This document shows positions 1 through 5,364 of a stretch of 6,099 bases of DNA, piece after piece. Every line of letters begins with the position of its first letter. Position 1 is the stretch's first letter. Both the position numbers and the translations under genes were made by a program. The stretch covers positions 1 to 6,099 of the forward strand of contig JAJRXH010000262.1 of NCBI GenBank assembly GCA_024276395.1, in the 5' to 3' direction. Below the pieces are notes generated by a model. It was not told the DNA's origin and did no database searches. It saw only the letters and a program-made list of their open reading frames with translations. This DNA is from an archaeon (GTDB lineage: Archaea; Asgardarchaeota; Heimdallarchaeia; Hodarchaeales; S146-22).

Positions 1-1
1 C

Positions 2-1501
2 CAAGTCATCGCGCTCTCAGATTCTCCTAGCACCAGAAAAGTAGATTTCGTACTAAAAAGTAGATTTACTAGCACGTTCAAGGGTGAAATCGTAACCATT
101 TTTGATTCGAAGCCCCCCATCATGAACGACGAGAAAACACGACAAATTCTAGCACAAGTTACCGAAATAAGGAAAATCAACGCTTATTATCAATCAGTTG
201 AAGCGGGCCATGTTCTTGATTCTCTAGAAGCATCACGATCTTTTGAAGCAACGTTCCCCGTGGATCAGTGGGAATACGTTCTTTGTACGGCGCATCCACT
301 GGGAGAGATCAATAGAACACAAGATGATGGATCCTACCAGGTAAGAAAGTTAAAATTTCCAATATCACCGGGAAGCAAGGTATTTAAGTCTGATCCAAAG
401 ATTTTAAAGGTTTTCTTCGGATTCGAAGATGATGGACTCTACCTAGGGCACATGGACACAGCAAGCACTCCAGTAAAAGTATCCCTAGATAGACTGCTTC
501 GGAAGCACCTTGCCATTTTAGCCATCTCCGGAGCTGGAAAATCACACACAGCGACTGTATTACTAGAAGAATTAATGAGACGCCCTCCAGAACAAGGAAG
601 ACTAGGAATCATCGTGATTGATCCACATGGCGAATATAATGCTTTCAAGGATGCCGATGAATTCAGAGAATGCGTGGCATTGTATCGTGGACGTGATATC
701 TACTTGTCAGTTCCCCGTCTCAACGCCTGGGACTTCAAGACTTTCTTACCAGATATGAGCTACGTGCAAACTCGGGAACTAGAAAATCTCATCTTAGAAT
801 TAAGAAAATCCTCGAAATCTTATAGCTTAGAAATGATAATCAAGGCTGCTGACTCCATCGAGAATCAAAGAACCAGGGAAGCTCTTGTCGGCTGGCTTAC
901 AACTCTCCAAAGGACTCGAAGATTCTCAATCGACGAAAACCCACCATTAGAAAGTACATGCGTGAGTCCAGCAAGCATGACCATTTTTGACCTTTCCGAC
1001 CTTCTAGATGAACGAACAAAACAAATCATAGCGGCATACTTACTCAAAAGAATTTTCTACCTAAGAAGAAAGCAGCAAGTCCCTCCAATGCTGGCCCTCA
1101 TTGAAGAGGCGCACCAATTCTGTCCAGAGGGACGAAATGCCATATCTAGCGGTATCATCGAAACGATTGCAAGGGAAGGACGAAAATTCCACATAGCACT
1201 ATGTCTCATTTCCCAACGACCAGTTAAGTTGTCAGTCACAGCCCTCTCTCAGTGCAACACTCATCTCATCATGAGAATCAGAAACCCTTCCGATCTAGAT
1301 TACATTGGAAGAACTAGCGAAGGGATTGATCGAGCTTCATTACAAGTATTACCTGATTTAGATGTGGGAGAGGGCGTCTTGGTAGGCAATGCCGTCAATT
1401 ACCCTCTTTTCTTTAGAGTGAGACGAAAAACTATCCCAGATAGCCGGTTTGAGCGAACAATGGAAGATGAAGCACGAAAATACGAACAGCTAGCAAAATG
1501 A
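2..1501 (+). CDS. herA: HerA-type DNA translocase ATPase, 5' partial
   Basis: Hexameric FtsK-like/DUF87 ATPase. In archaea HerA pumps DNA together with the NurA nuclease and Mre11-Rad50 during resection of broken DNA ends. The frame is open from base 2 through the ATG at 122, and those 40 upstream codons read as a HAS-barrel strand pattern (VIALSD, KGEIVTIF) that continues into ILAQVTEIRKINAYY. The real start therefore lies before the window and 122 is an internal Met. Counting from that Met, visible motifs are Walker A AISGAGKS (134-141), the HerA signature VIDPHGEY (165-172), Walker B ALIEEAH (325-331), SQRP (364-367) and the MRIRNP segment (384-389) expected near the arginine finger. The 499 visible residues are close to full family length. 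The TGA is followed by a 144-nt gap before mbf1. NurA, Mre11 and Rad50 are not visible here. A non-repair HerA/DUF87 paralogue cannot be excluded. Confidence 0.9.
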   Translation, partial: QVIALSDSPSTRKVDFVLKSRFTSTFKGEIVTIFDSKPPIMNDEKTRQILAQVTEIRKINAYYQSVEAGHVLDSLEASRSFEATFPVDQWEYVLCTAHPLGEINRTQDDGSYQVRKLKFPISPGSKVFKSDPKILKVFFGFEDDGLYLGHMDTASTPVKVSLDRLLRKHLAILAISGAGKSHTATVLLEELMRRPPEQGRLGIIVIDPHGEYNAFKDADEFRECVALYRGRDIYLSVPRLNAWDFKTFLPDMSYVQTRELENLILELRKSSKSYSLEMIIKAADSIENQRTREALVGWLTTLQRTRRFSIDENPPLESTCVSPASMTIFDLSDLLDERTKQIIAAYLLKRIFYLRRKQQVPPMLALIEEAHQFCPEGRNAISSGIIETIAREGRKFHIALCLISQRPVKLSVTALSQCNTHLIMRIRNPSDLDYIGRTSEGIDRASLQVLPDLDVGEGVLVGNAVNYPLFFRVRRKTIPDSRFERTMEDEARKYEQLAK

Positions 1502-1529
1502 AGAAGACGATCCAACCATAGAACAATGC

Positions 1530-1562
1530 TTTTTAACCATTAACTTCCATTACCACATGGAA
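1530..1562 (+). promoter_or_regulatory. Possible mbf1 promoter with inverted-repeat operator
   Basis: A TATA-like TTTTTAA (1530-1536) is followed by a perfect inverted repeat, TTCCAT (1545-1550), 6-nt spacer, ATGGAA (1557-1562). Archaeal transcription usually starts about 25 bases after the TATA box, which would put the repeat on the start site, where a dimeric repressor could bind. A second AT box, TTAATTAA at 1614-1621, is an alternative promoter, but it would leave almost no leader and sits poorly with the Shine-Dalgarno seen at 1634-1640. The repeat could also simply form an RNA hairpin after herA. Inference only. Confidence 0.3.
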
Positions 1563-1590
1563 AAACATCATACACAGTTTCACGTAAAAA

Positions 1591-1598
1591 CACGCGTG
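1591..1598. other. CACGCGTG palindrome upstream of mbf1
   Basis: An 8-bp perfect palindrome in the herA-mbf1 gap, about 50 bases before the mbf1 start. It overlaps a looser inverted repeat, TCACG (1580-1584) and CGTGA (1595-1599). It could be a transcription factor half-site pair, but a palindrome of this length can arise by chance. Confidence 0.2.
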
Positions 1599-1645
1599 AT
1601 TCCATACTTTTTCTTAATTAAAGAAATGAATAAGAGAGGAAACAG

Positions 1646-2215
1646 ATGGCCATTGAAGATGCGTGTGAAATGTGTGGTTCATACAGTGAATTAAAACCCA
1701 TCATCATAGATGGCGCAGAATTATTAGTGTGTCGCAGTTGTCAAAGATACGGAAAGCCCGTGACCCCACCACCAACCCAAAAACCTAAGCCTAGTACGTT
1801 AGGATTCGCTATATCTAAACCTTCGCCAACAAAAAAAGTGATTTATCGCCCAGTTCCATCCAAAAAACCAAAAAGGACAATAACACGACGCACGCCAGAT
1901 GAAAGTTTGACCATAGACCCTGAATATTCTAACATCATCATGCAGGCGCGAATGAAGCGCGGGTGGTCTCGACAACAACTGGCAAGAAAAATTAACGAAC
2001 GAGAATCCGTTCTAGCCCGAATTGAAACCGGAAAATTAGTTCCTAGTGATGATATTGCCCGCAAGTTAGAGCATGAATTAGGAATCAAGTTACTCATTCC
2101 AGAGGAAGAAATTGAAGAAACTGTAAGCCAACGAGCTCTTGATCAGGAGAAAAAACATTTTTCACAAACCACACTCGGCGCAATCATGAAAATCAAGAAG
2201 AAAAAGAAAAAATAG
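1646..2215 (+). CDS. mbf1: Archaeal multiprotein bridging factor 1 (zinc ribbon + HTH)
   Basis: Archaeal MBF1 (189 aa). The eukaryotic homologues Mbf1/EDF1 act as transcription coactivators and bind collided ribosomes; archaeal MBF1 is known to associate with ribosomes. An N-terminal zinc ribbon has C7, C10, C29 and C32 (CEMC and CRSC). A Pro/Lys-rich flexible linker spans about residues 37-86. A Cro/C1-type helix-turn-helix spans about 94-150, including RQQLARKINE and the signature IETGKLVPS. The C-terminal tail TLGAIMKI ends in six consecutive lysines. This layout is specific to archaeal MBF1; eukaryotic forms have a different N-terminus. The start is supported by GAGAGGA (1634-1640) five bases before the ATG. 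It stands alone, 144 nt after herA and 183 nt before rps8. Location beside ribosomal protein genes agrees with a role in translation but does not prove it. Confidence 0.93.
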   Translation: MAIEDACEMCGSYSELKPIIIDGAELLVCRSCQRYGKPVTPPPTQKPKPSTLGFAISKPSPTKKVIYRPVPSKKPKRTITRRTPDESLTIDPEYSNIIMQARMKRGWSRQQLARKINERESVLARIETGKLVPSDDIARKLEHELGIKLLIPEEEIEETVSQRALDQEKKHFSQTTLGAIMKIKKKKKK

Positions 2216-2274
2216 ACCATGGCTTAAACAACAGAAAGCTTTAATTGGAAACCGTACCGATGGAGACACAGAGG

Positions 2275-2282
2275 TTTTAAAT
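2275..2282 (+). promoter_or_regulatory. Possible TATA box for rps8
   Basis: TTTTAAAT resembles the archaeal TATA consensus and stands in the mbf1-rps8 gap. A start about 25 bases downstream (near 2305) would give an rps8 leader of roughly 90 nt containing the whole hairpin region. No clear upstream BRE is visible. Position and composition are the only evidence. Confidence 0.35.
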
Positions 2283-2335
2283 GATTAGACCTCATTCTAT
2301 CATTATTAACAACACATCTCACGAAAGGTAAACAC

Positions 2336-2392
2336 GTGCCAATGCGGATTAACTCCGCACTCGCGGACGTGAGCCGCGAACGGAGGTGTTAA
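2336..2392 (+). CDS. Putative 18-codon leader ORF of rps8
   Basis: A short frame starting at GTG 2336 (or ATG 2342, same frame) and ending in TAA 2390-2392. It encodes MPMRINSALADVSRERRC, with four arginines. AAAGGT (2324-2329) lies six bases before the GTG and could act as ribosome-binding site. The ORF covers both hairpins of the rps8 leader and its stop lies just past the rps8 Shine-Dalgarno, seven bases before the rps8 ATG. A ribosome reading it would melt the structures and terminate where it could restart on rps8. I recognise no family. It may be chance: a GC-rich structured RNA can leave a frame open over 18 codons. Confidence 0.3.
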   Translation: MPMRINSALADVSRERRC

Positions 2393-2393
2393 T
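2343..2393 (+). promoter_or_regulatory. Two-state RNA leader controlling the rps8 Shine-Dalgarno
   Basis: State A has two tandem hairpins: TGCGGA (2343-2348) with TCCGCA (2354-2359), loop of 5; and TCGCGG (2361-2366) with CCGCGA (2374-2379), loop of 7. This leaves GGAGGTG (2382-2388) single-stranded. In state B, ATTAA+CTCCG (2348-2357) pairs with CGGAG (2381-2385) and TTAAT (2389-2393), ten pairs with a GTG bulge. The second hairpin stays nested inside while the Shine-Dalgarno and the bases after it are hidden. The two states share 2348-2357 and exclude each other. GC is about 65% (30 of 46) in 2343-2388, well above the flanks. Many ribosomal protein operons are controlled by their own product at such sites, and bacterial S8 does this in the spc operon. 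The ligand here is unknown. Confidence 0.5.
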
Positions 2394-2398
2394 GAATC

Positions 2399-2791
2399 AT
2401 GACACTATTAGATCCTTTAGCAAACTGTCTTTCAGCAATAAAAAACGCAGAAGTCCTTGGAAAAAGAGTGGTATATGTTAAACCAGCATCAAATCTCATC
2501 ATTGAGGTGCTGAGAGTCATTCAAGCTGGTGGATATATTGGTGAATTTGAGGTATTTGATGACGGGAAAGCCCGCGTTCTCTCGATACAACTGTTAGGGA
2601 GAATTTCAGACATTGGAGTCATCAAGCCAAGATTTCCCGTCAAAGCATTGGAATATGAGAAATGGGAAGAGAAATATCTTCCAGCAAGAAACTTTGGAAC
2701 CTTAGTCGTGACCACGGATAAAGGTGTAATGTCACATCGAGAAGCACGAGAGCAACACCTGGGAGGAAGATTACTCGCATACGTCTATTAG
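2399..2791 (+). CDS. rps8: Small ribosomal subunit protein uS8
   Basis: uS8 (130 aa, normal archaeal length) binds the central domain of 16S rRNA (helix 21 region) and is a primary binder in small-subunit assembly. The N-terminus MTLLDPLANCLSAIKNAE, the central LLGRISDIGVIKPRFPVK and the C-terminus GVMSHREAREQHLGGRLLAYVY region are all diagnostic of the archaeal/eukaryotic form, which carries the insertion around EKWEEKYLPARNFG. The start is fixed by GGAGGTG (2382-2388), ten bases upstream; the ATG at 2392 is out of frame and too close to it. In most archaea this gene follows uL5 and uS14. Here it follows mbf1, with a 183-nt gap in which no uS14 is found, and 106 nt separate it from rpl6. Its leader folds in a way that could hide the ribosome-binding site. 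Confidence 0.97.
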   Translation: MTLLDPLANCLSAIKNAEVLGKRVVYVKPASNLIIEVLRVIQAGGYIGEFEVFDDGKARVLSIQLLGRISDIGVIKPRFPVKALEYEKWEEKYLPARNFGTLVVTTDKGVMSHREAREQHLGGRLLAYVY

Positions 2792-2796
2792 TAGGT

Positions 2797-2815
2797 AGGC
2801 ATCACCTGGCCTTTT
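2797..2815 (+). terminator. Weak hairpin and T-tract after rps8
   Basis: AGGC (2797-2800) can pair with GCCT (2809-2812), followed by TTTT. AGGT (2793-2796) with ACCT (2804-2807) is a competing pairing. Both stems are only four base pairs, so any termination would be partial and rpl6 could still be co-transcribed. Confidence 0.2.
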
Positions 2816-2834
2816 CAACTCCCATCTTTAATGG

Positions 2835-2840
2835 TTAAAT
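2835..2840 (+). promoter_or_regulatory. Possible TATA box for rpl6
   Basis: TTAAAT in the 106-nt rps8-rpl6 gap, about 60 bases before the rpl6 ATG. Transcription would start near 2864 and give a short leader containing the Shine-Dalgarno. Supported by AT content and spacing only. Co-transcription with rps8 remains possible. Confidence 0.25.
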
Positions 2841-2897
2841 TAGAAATGAAAAGAAAAAACTCCTGCAAGAAAGAGCGATTTAATCAAGGTGACAAAT

Positions 2898-3458
2898 ATG
2901 CCACGTCTATTTAAAAAAGAAAAAATCGTCGAAATACCAGACAACGTGGAGATTACCGTTGATAAGACCGTTGTAGTCGTTAAAGGTCCCCGAGGCGAAC
3001 TCAAGCGTGATTTCGACAAGATGCCCATCTTTTTTGACTTTGTATCAGATAAAGAACTCAAAGTATTTACTATGTTTGGAAAAAGCAAAGATAACGCAAT
3101 GGTCGGTACCGTGGCTGGCCACATCAAGAACATGATCAAGGGTGTAACCGAAGGATTTACTTACAAGATCAAGGTGGTAACGAGCCACTTTCCAGCAACC
3201 GTGAAATACAATAAAAAAGAGAATCGAATCGAAATTCACAACCTATATGGCAGAAAAGATCCCATCCGAATCCCCATTCCACCAGATTACGATGTTAATA
3301 TCAACATTCAAGATAGAGATGTAGAAATAAGCGGAAATGACATTGAACACGTCTCACAACTCGCTCATCGAATAGCAGAATCGACCCGTCTCCGAGGAAA
3401 ACGTGCCAAGGATCCAACTGTATTCATGGATGGACTTTATGTCTATGAAAAACATTAA
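2898..3458 (+). CDS. rpl6: Large ribosomal subunit protein uL6
   Basis: uL6 (186 aa from ATG 2898) has two similar alpha/beta domains and sits near the sarcin-ricin loop and factor-binding site of the large subunit. Domain 1 holds the VKGPRGELKRDF strand (28-39) and the HIKNMIKGVTEGFTYKIKVV stretch (75-94) shared by archaea and eukaryotic L9. Domain 2 holds ISGNDIEHVSQLAHRI (144-159). The C-terminus FMDGLYVYEKH matches the archaeal/eukaryotic ending. A GTG at 2889 opens the frame three codons earlier, but it lies inside the Shine-Dalgarno AAGGTGA (2886-2892); ATG 2898 has the right spacing. Normally followed by eL32, eL19 and uL18, it is here followed by pan after 127 nt. Confidence 0.96.
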   Translation: MPRLFKKEKIVEIPDNVEITVDKTVVVVKGPRGELKRDFDKMPIFFDFVSDKELKVFTMFGKSKDNAMVGTVAGHIKNMIKGVTEGFTYKIKVVTSHFPATVKYNKKENRIEIHNLYGRKDPIRIPIPPDYDVNINIQDRDVEISGNDIEHVSQLAHRIAESTRLRGKRAKDPTVFMDGLYVYEKH

Positions 3459-3527
3459 ATACAAGGCCTGCAACGCTTGTTCTTGAAACAACAACAATCA
3501 ATCACTATCTCAAGTAAGAAAAGAAAA

Positions 3528-3561
3528 GAGAATTCATTCTCGCATCTTCTTTTTTATTTTT
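3528..3561 (+). terminator. Hairpin and T-tract between rpl6 and pan
   Basis: GAGAA (3528-3532) pairs with TTCTC (3537-3541) over a TTCA loop. The T-rich run TTCTTTTTTATTTTT follows to 3561. Archaeal RNA polymerase stops at such T-tracts, so this is a reasonable end for the uL6 transcript. The same AT-rich run is 25-35 bases before the pan ATG and could double as its TATA region; the sequence cannot decide between the two. Confidence 0.4.
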
Positions 3562-3585
3562 CCAAGCAAGCTGGTGTAACTTGAA

Positions 3586-4782
3586 ATGAAACGACAACAT
3601 AAGCAAGAAAAAAACGAGAAAGATCCAAGAAGAATTATATACGATCTGGAAGAAGAAATAGATGACTTGAACTACGTACAACAAGAAATACTCAGGATGA
3701 AAGCCGAACAACTCCAAAAAGAACGAGAAATCTTACAAAAACAACTTTCTCAGATTAAAGCGCCTCCTCTTCTTGTAGGAACGCTTGTGGAAAAACTAGA
3801 TGAACGACGGGCCATTGTCAAGGCCAGTAGTGGTCCAAGTTTTGTCGTCTCCATCGAACCTTCCATTGACCAAAAAGAACTCATCCCAGGCACCAGAGTT
3901 GGATTGCATCAACGCACTCTTTCCATCGTGGAGGTGTTACCATTCTCCAAGGATCCCATGGTCATGGCAATGGAACTAGACGAAAGGCCAACCGTTACGT
4001 ATGAAGATGTTGGAGGACTAAAAGAACAACTCAGAGAATTGCGTGAAATTGTTGAACTCCCTTTGACAAATCCAGAGTTATTTGATCAGGTTGGAATAGA
4101 TCCGCCAAAAGGAGTCCTTCTATTCGGACCCCCTGGCTCTGGTAAGACTCTCATGGCAAAAGCTGTTGCCCATGAATCGAATGCCACCTTCATTAGAATC
4201 ATTGGATCAGAATTTGTCCAAAAATACATCGGAGAGGGAGCACGACTTGTTCGAGAAGTATTCAAGCTGGCACGAGAAAAGGCTCCCTCAATTCTGTTCA
4301 TTGATGAAATAGATGCCATTGGAAGTCGAAGAGTTGACTTAGGTACCACAAGTGATCGAGAAGTGCAAAGAACTCTCATGCAGCTTCTTAGCGAATTAGA
4401 TGGGTTCTCTCCTCGGGGTGACGTGAAAATCATCGCAGCCACTAACAGAAAAGATATCCTCGACCCGGCACTGATGAGACCTGGTCGATTTGACCGTCAC
4501 ATCGAAATACCACCCCCAGATCTCGAATCAAGAAAAGAAATCTTCCAAATACACACTAGGAAAATGAACCTAGGATCCGATGTTGATATAGAGGAACTCG
4601 CACGGCTCACTGAAGGGGGAACTGGTGCAGATATCAAGGCAATATGCACCGAAGCAGGTATGTTTGCAATCAGAGAACGAAGAACCACCGTATATAGAAT
4701 GGATTTCTTAAAAGCTGCCGACAAGGTTCTTGGAAAGCAAAGAAGACTCACAGATGACGTAAACAAACCTGTTTTTACCTAA
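3586..4782 (+). CDS. pan: Proteasome-activating nucleotidase (PAN), AAA+ ATPase
   Basis: Archaeal counterpart of the 26S proteasome Rpt ring: a hexameric cytosolic ATPase that unfolds proteins and threads them into the 20S core. Domains in order (398 aa): charged N-terminus and coiled coil (about 15-57, EEEIDDLNYVQQEIL region), OB domain (about 60-118), and AAA+ module with Walker A GPPGSGKT (181-188), pore loop KYIG (213-216), Walker B ILFIDEID (236-243), sensor-1 N287, arginine fingers in RPGRFDR (298-304) and sensor-2 GTGAD (345-349). The last three residues are V-F-T where PAN usually has the HbYX gate-opening motif, so Tyr is replaced by Phe. Length is slightly under the common 400-430. 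The start ATG has GGTGT (3573-3577) eight bases upstream. It follows rpl6 and ends facing rpl24e. A Cdc48-type ATPase is ruled out by the single AAA+ domain and the OB/coiled-coil N-terminus. Confidence 0.96.
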   Translation: MKRQHKQEKNEKDPRRIIYDLEEEIDDLNYVQQEILRMKAEQLQKEREILQKQLSQIKAPPLLVGTLVEKLDERRAIVKASSGPSFVVSIEPSIDQKELIPGTRVGLHQRTLSIVEVLPFSKDPMVMAMELDERPTVTYEDVGGLKEQLRELREIVELPLTNPELFDQVGIDPPKGVLLFGPPGSGKTLMAKAVAHESNATFIRIIGSEFVQKYIGEGARLVREVFKLAREKAPSILFIDEIDAIGSRRVDLGTTSDREVQRTLMQLLSELDGFSPRGDVKIIAATNRKDILDPALMRPGRFDRHIEIPPPDLESRKEIFQIHTRKMNLGSDVDIEELARLTEGGTGADIKAICTEAGMFAIRERRTTVYRMDFLKAADKVLGKQRRLTDDVNKPVFT

Positions 4783-4841
4783 AAACAAAATGGACGAACA
4801 TTTCAATCTTGATTTCATTTCTTCCAATTCTTACCGATACC

Positions 4842-4869
4842 TTTTTACTTATTTTCAGTTTTTTATTTT
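4842..4869 (+). terminator. T-rich transcript end after pan
   Basis: Several T-runs (TTTTT, TTTT, TTTTTT, TTTT) lie within 28 bases, 60-90 nt after the pan stop, with no strong hairpin. This is the usual form of archaeal intrinsic termination. It also ends pan before the convergent rpl24e. Confidence 0.5.
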
Positions 4870-4950
4870 CCTAGTCCAGATTAAAACTTGATTAATTAAA
4901 TTAAATCAAATTAAACTAAAATTTTCTTCGAAAACCAGAAAGCGAGAATA

Positions 4951-4990
4951 AGGTTGGACTTGTCGCGCGAAAGTTGGATAAAGTTGGACA
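4951..4990 (+). repeat. Three 10-bp-phased AGTTGGA-like decamers
   Basis: AGGTTGGACT (4951-4960), AAGTTGGATA (4971-4980) and AAGTTGGACA (4981-4990) share GTTGGA and start at exact multiples of 10 bp, so they lie on about the same face of the helix. The empty slot between the first and second holds the palindrome TCGCGCGA (4963-4970). The order is repeat, palindrome, repeat, repeat. Such phasing suits cooperative protein binding, as in iterons or operators. Function unknown. Confidence 0.45.
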
Positions 4991-5013
4991 AAAACATCTG
5001 TTGCACATTACGG

Positions 5014-5063
5014 TAAAAGAAAGATATAATAAATAATGAAAAGAGATTGGGAATCAAATTCCC
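5014..5063 (-). terminator. Hairpin and U-rich tail ending the eL8-eS28-eL24 transcript
   Basis: GGGAAT (5049-5054) and ATTCCC (5058-5063) form a 6-bp stem with a 3-base loop, 30 nt past the rpl24e stop. Read on the minus strand it is followed by the T-rich stretch covering 5048-5020 (AATCTCTTTTCATTATT and on). Hairpin plus U-rich tail directly after the last gene of a transcript fits a terminator. The same bases read on the plus strand resemble a TATA box (GATATAATAAAT), but no gene follows there. Confidence 0.5.
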
Positions 5064-5092
5064 TTTAACGAATTTTCTGAACATTTATATTT

Positions 5093-5305
5093 TTAACTTG
5101 CCTCTGATTTGACAGGCTTAGGAAATTTAGGTTCATATTTCGTGGTCCACTTGAGCTTTCTAGGATCACGTTTGAAATCAAGCATTGAACGACGACACTT
5201 ACGACTACAGAATCGATAGACTTTTTCATCTCTCGTAACATATGTTGTACCTGTACCTGGCTCGATTGGATGACCACAAAATGAACACTTGTATTCTTTG
5301 ACCAT
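5093..5305 (-). CDS. rpl24e: Large ribosomal subunit protein eL24
   Basis: Zinc-binding large-subunit protein found only in archaea and eukaryotes, near the intersubunit face. The 70-aa product has Cys7, Cys10, Cys33 and Cys37 (CSFC, CSRKC), the GTGTTYV turn, and the conserved RSMLDFKRDPRKLKWT stretch (42-57). The length is normal for archaeal eL24. A GTG at 5314 opens the frame three codons earlier, but it is part of the Shine-Dalgarno AGGTGA (5317-5312); ATG 5305, six bases on, is the better start. It is last in the eL8-eS28-eL24 transcript, 59 nt after rps28e. In many archaea ndk and infB follow; here non-coding DNA and a terminator-like hairpin follow. Confidence 0.96.
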   Translation of the reverse strand: MVKEYKCSFCGHPIEPGTGTTYVTRDEKVYRFCSRKCRRSMLDFKRDPRKLKWTTKYEPKFPKPVKSEAS

Positions 5306-5364
5306 TTTTTTCACCTATATGCTGACCTTCAATTCATCCCGCTCACTCATAGACTACCAGAGAC

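Larger units (their letters stand above)
4783..5092. other. 310-nt AT-rich intergenic region between convergent genes
   Basis: No supportable gene lies here. From left to right it contains a T-rich stop zone for pan, a block of repeated TTAAAT/ATTAAA words (about 4884-4924), a GC-richer repeat patch (4951-4990), and the AT-rich tail and hairpin of the minus-strand ribosomal transcript (5014-5063). No tRNA-like, rRNA-like or clear box C/D pattern was seen. The AT-rich block followed by phased repeats has the look of a protein-binding control region, but its role is unknown. Confidence 0.6.

Noticed and set aside
2281..2330. Box C/D guide RNA, from ATGATTA resembling a C box
   Set aside because: The C box is imperfect and no CTGA D box or internal C'/D' pair is found at suitable distance.
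2216..2398. A uS14 gene in the gap before rps8
   Set aside because: No zinc-finger Cys pattern or uS14-like segment is seen; the only open stretch is the 18-codon leader frame.
2392..2481. ATG at 2392 as an alternative start next to the rps8 Shine-Dalgarno
   Set aside because: It is out of frame with uS8, only three bases after GGAGGTG, and leads to a 29-codon product with no recognisable features.
4790..4891. A 33-codon plus-strand frame starting at ATG 4790
   Set aside because: No ribosome-binding site, hydrophobic low-complexity product encoded by the T-rich terminator zone of pan, no recognisable family.
5021..5035. Strong-looking plus-strand TATA box GATATAATAAAT
   Set aside because: No plus-strand gene follows. 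The bases are better explained as the U-rich tail of the minus-strand terminator.
5065..5277. Second minus-strand frame over rpl24e (70 codons)
   Set aside because: It overlaps eL24 in another frame; eL24 has conserved zinc-binding cysteines and a good ribosome-binding site.
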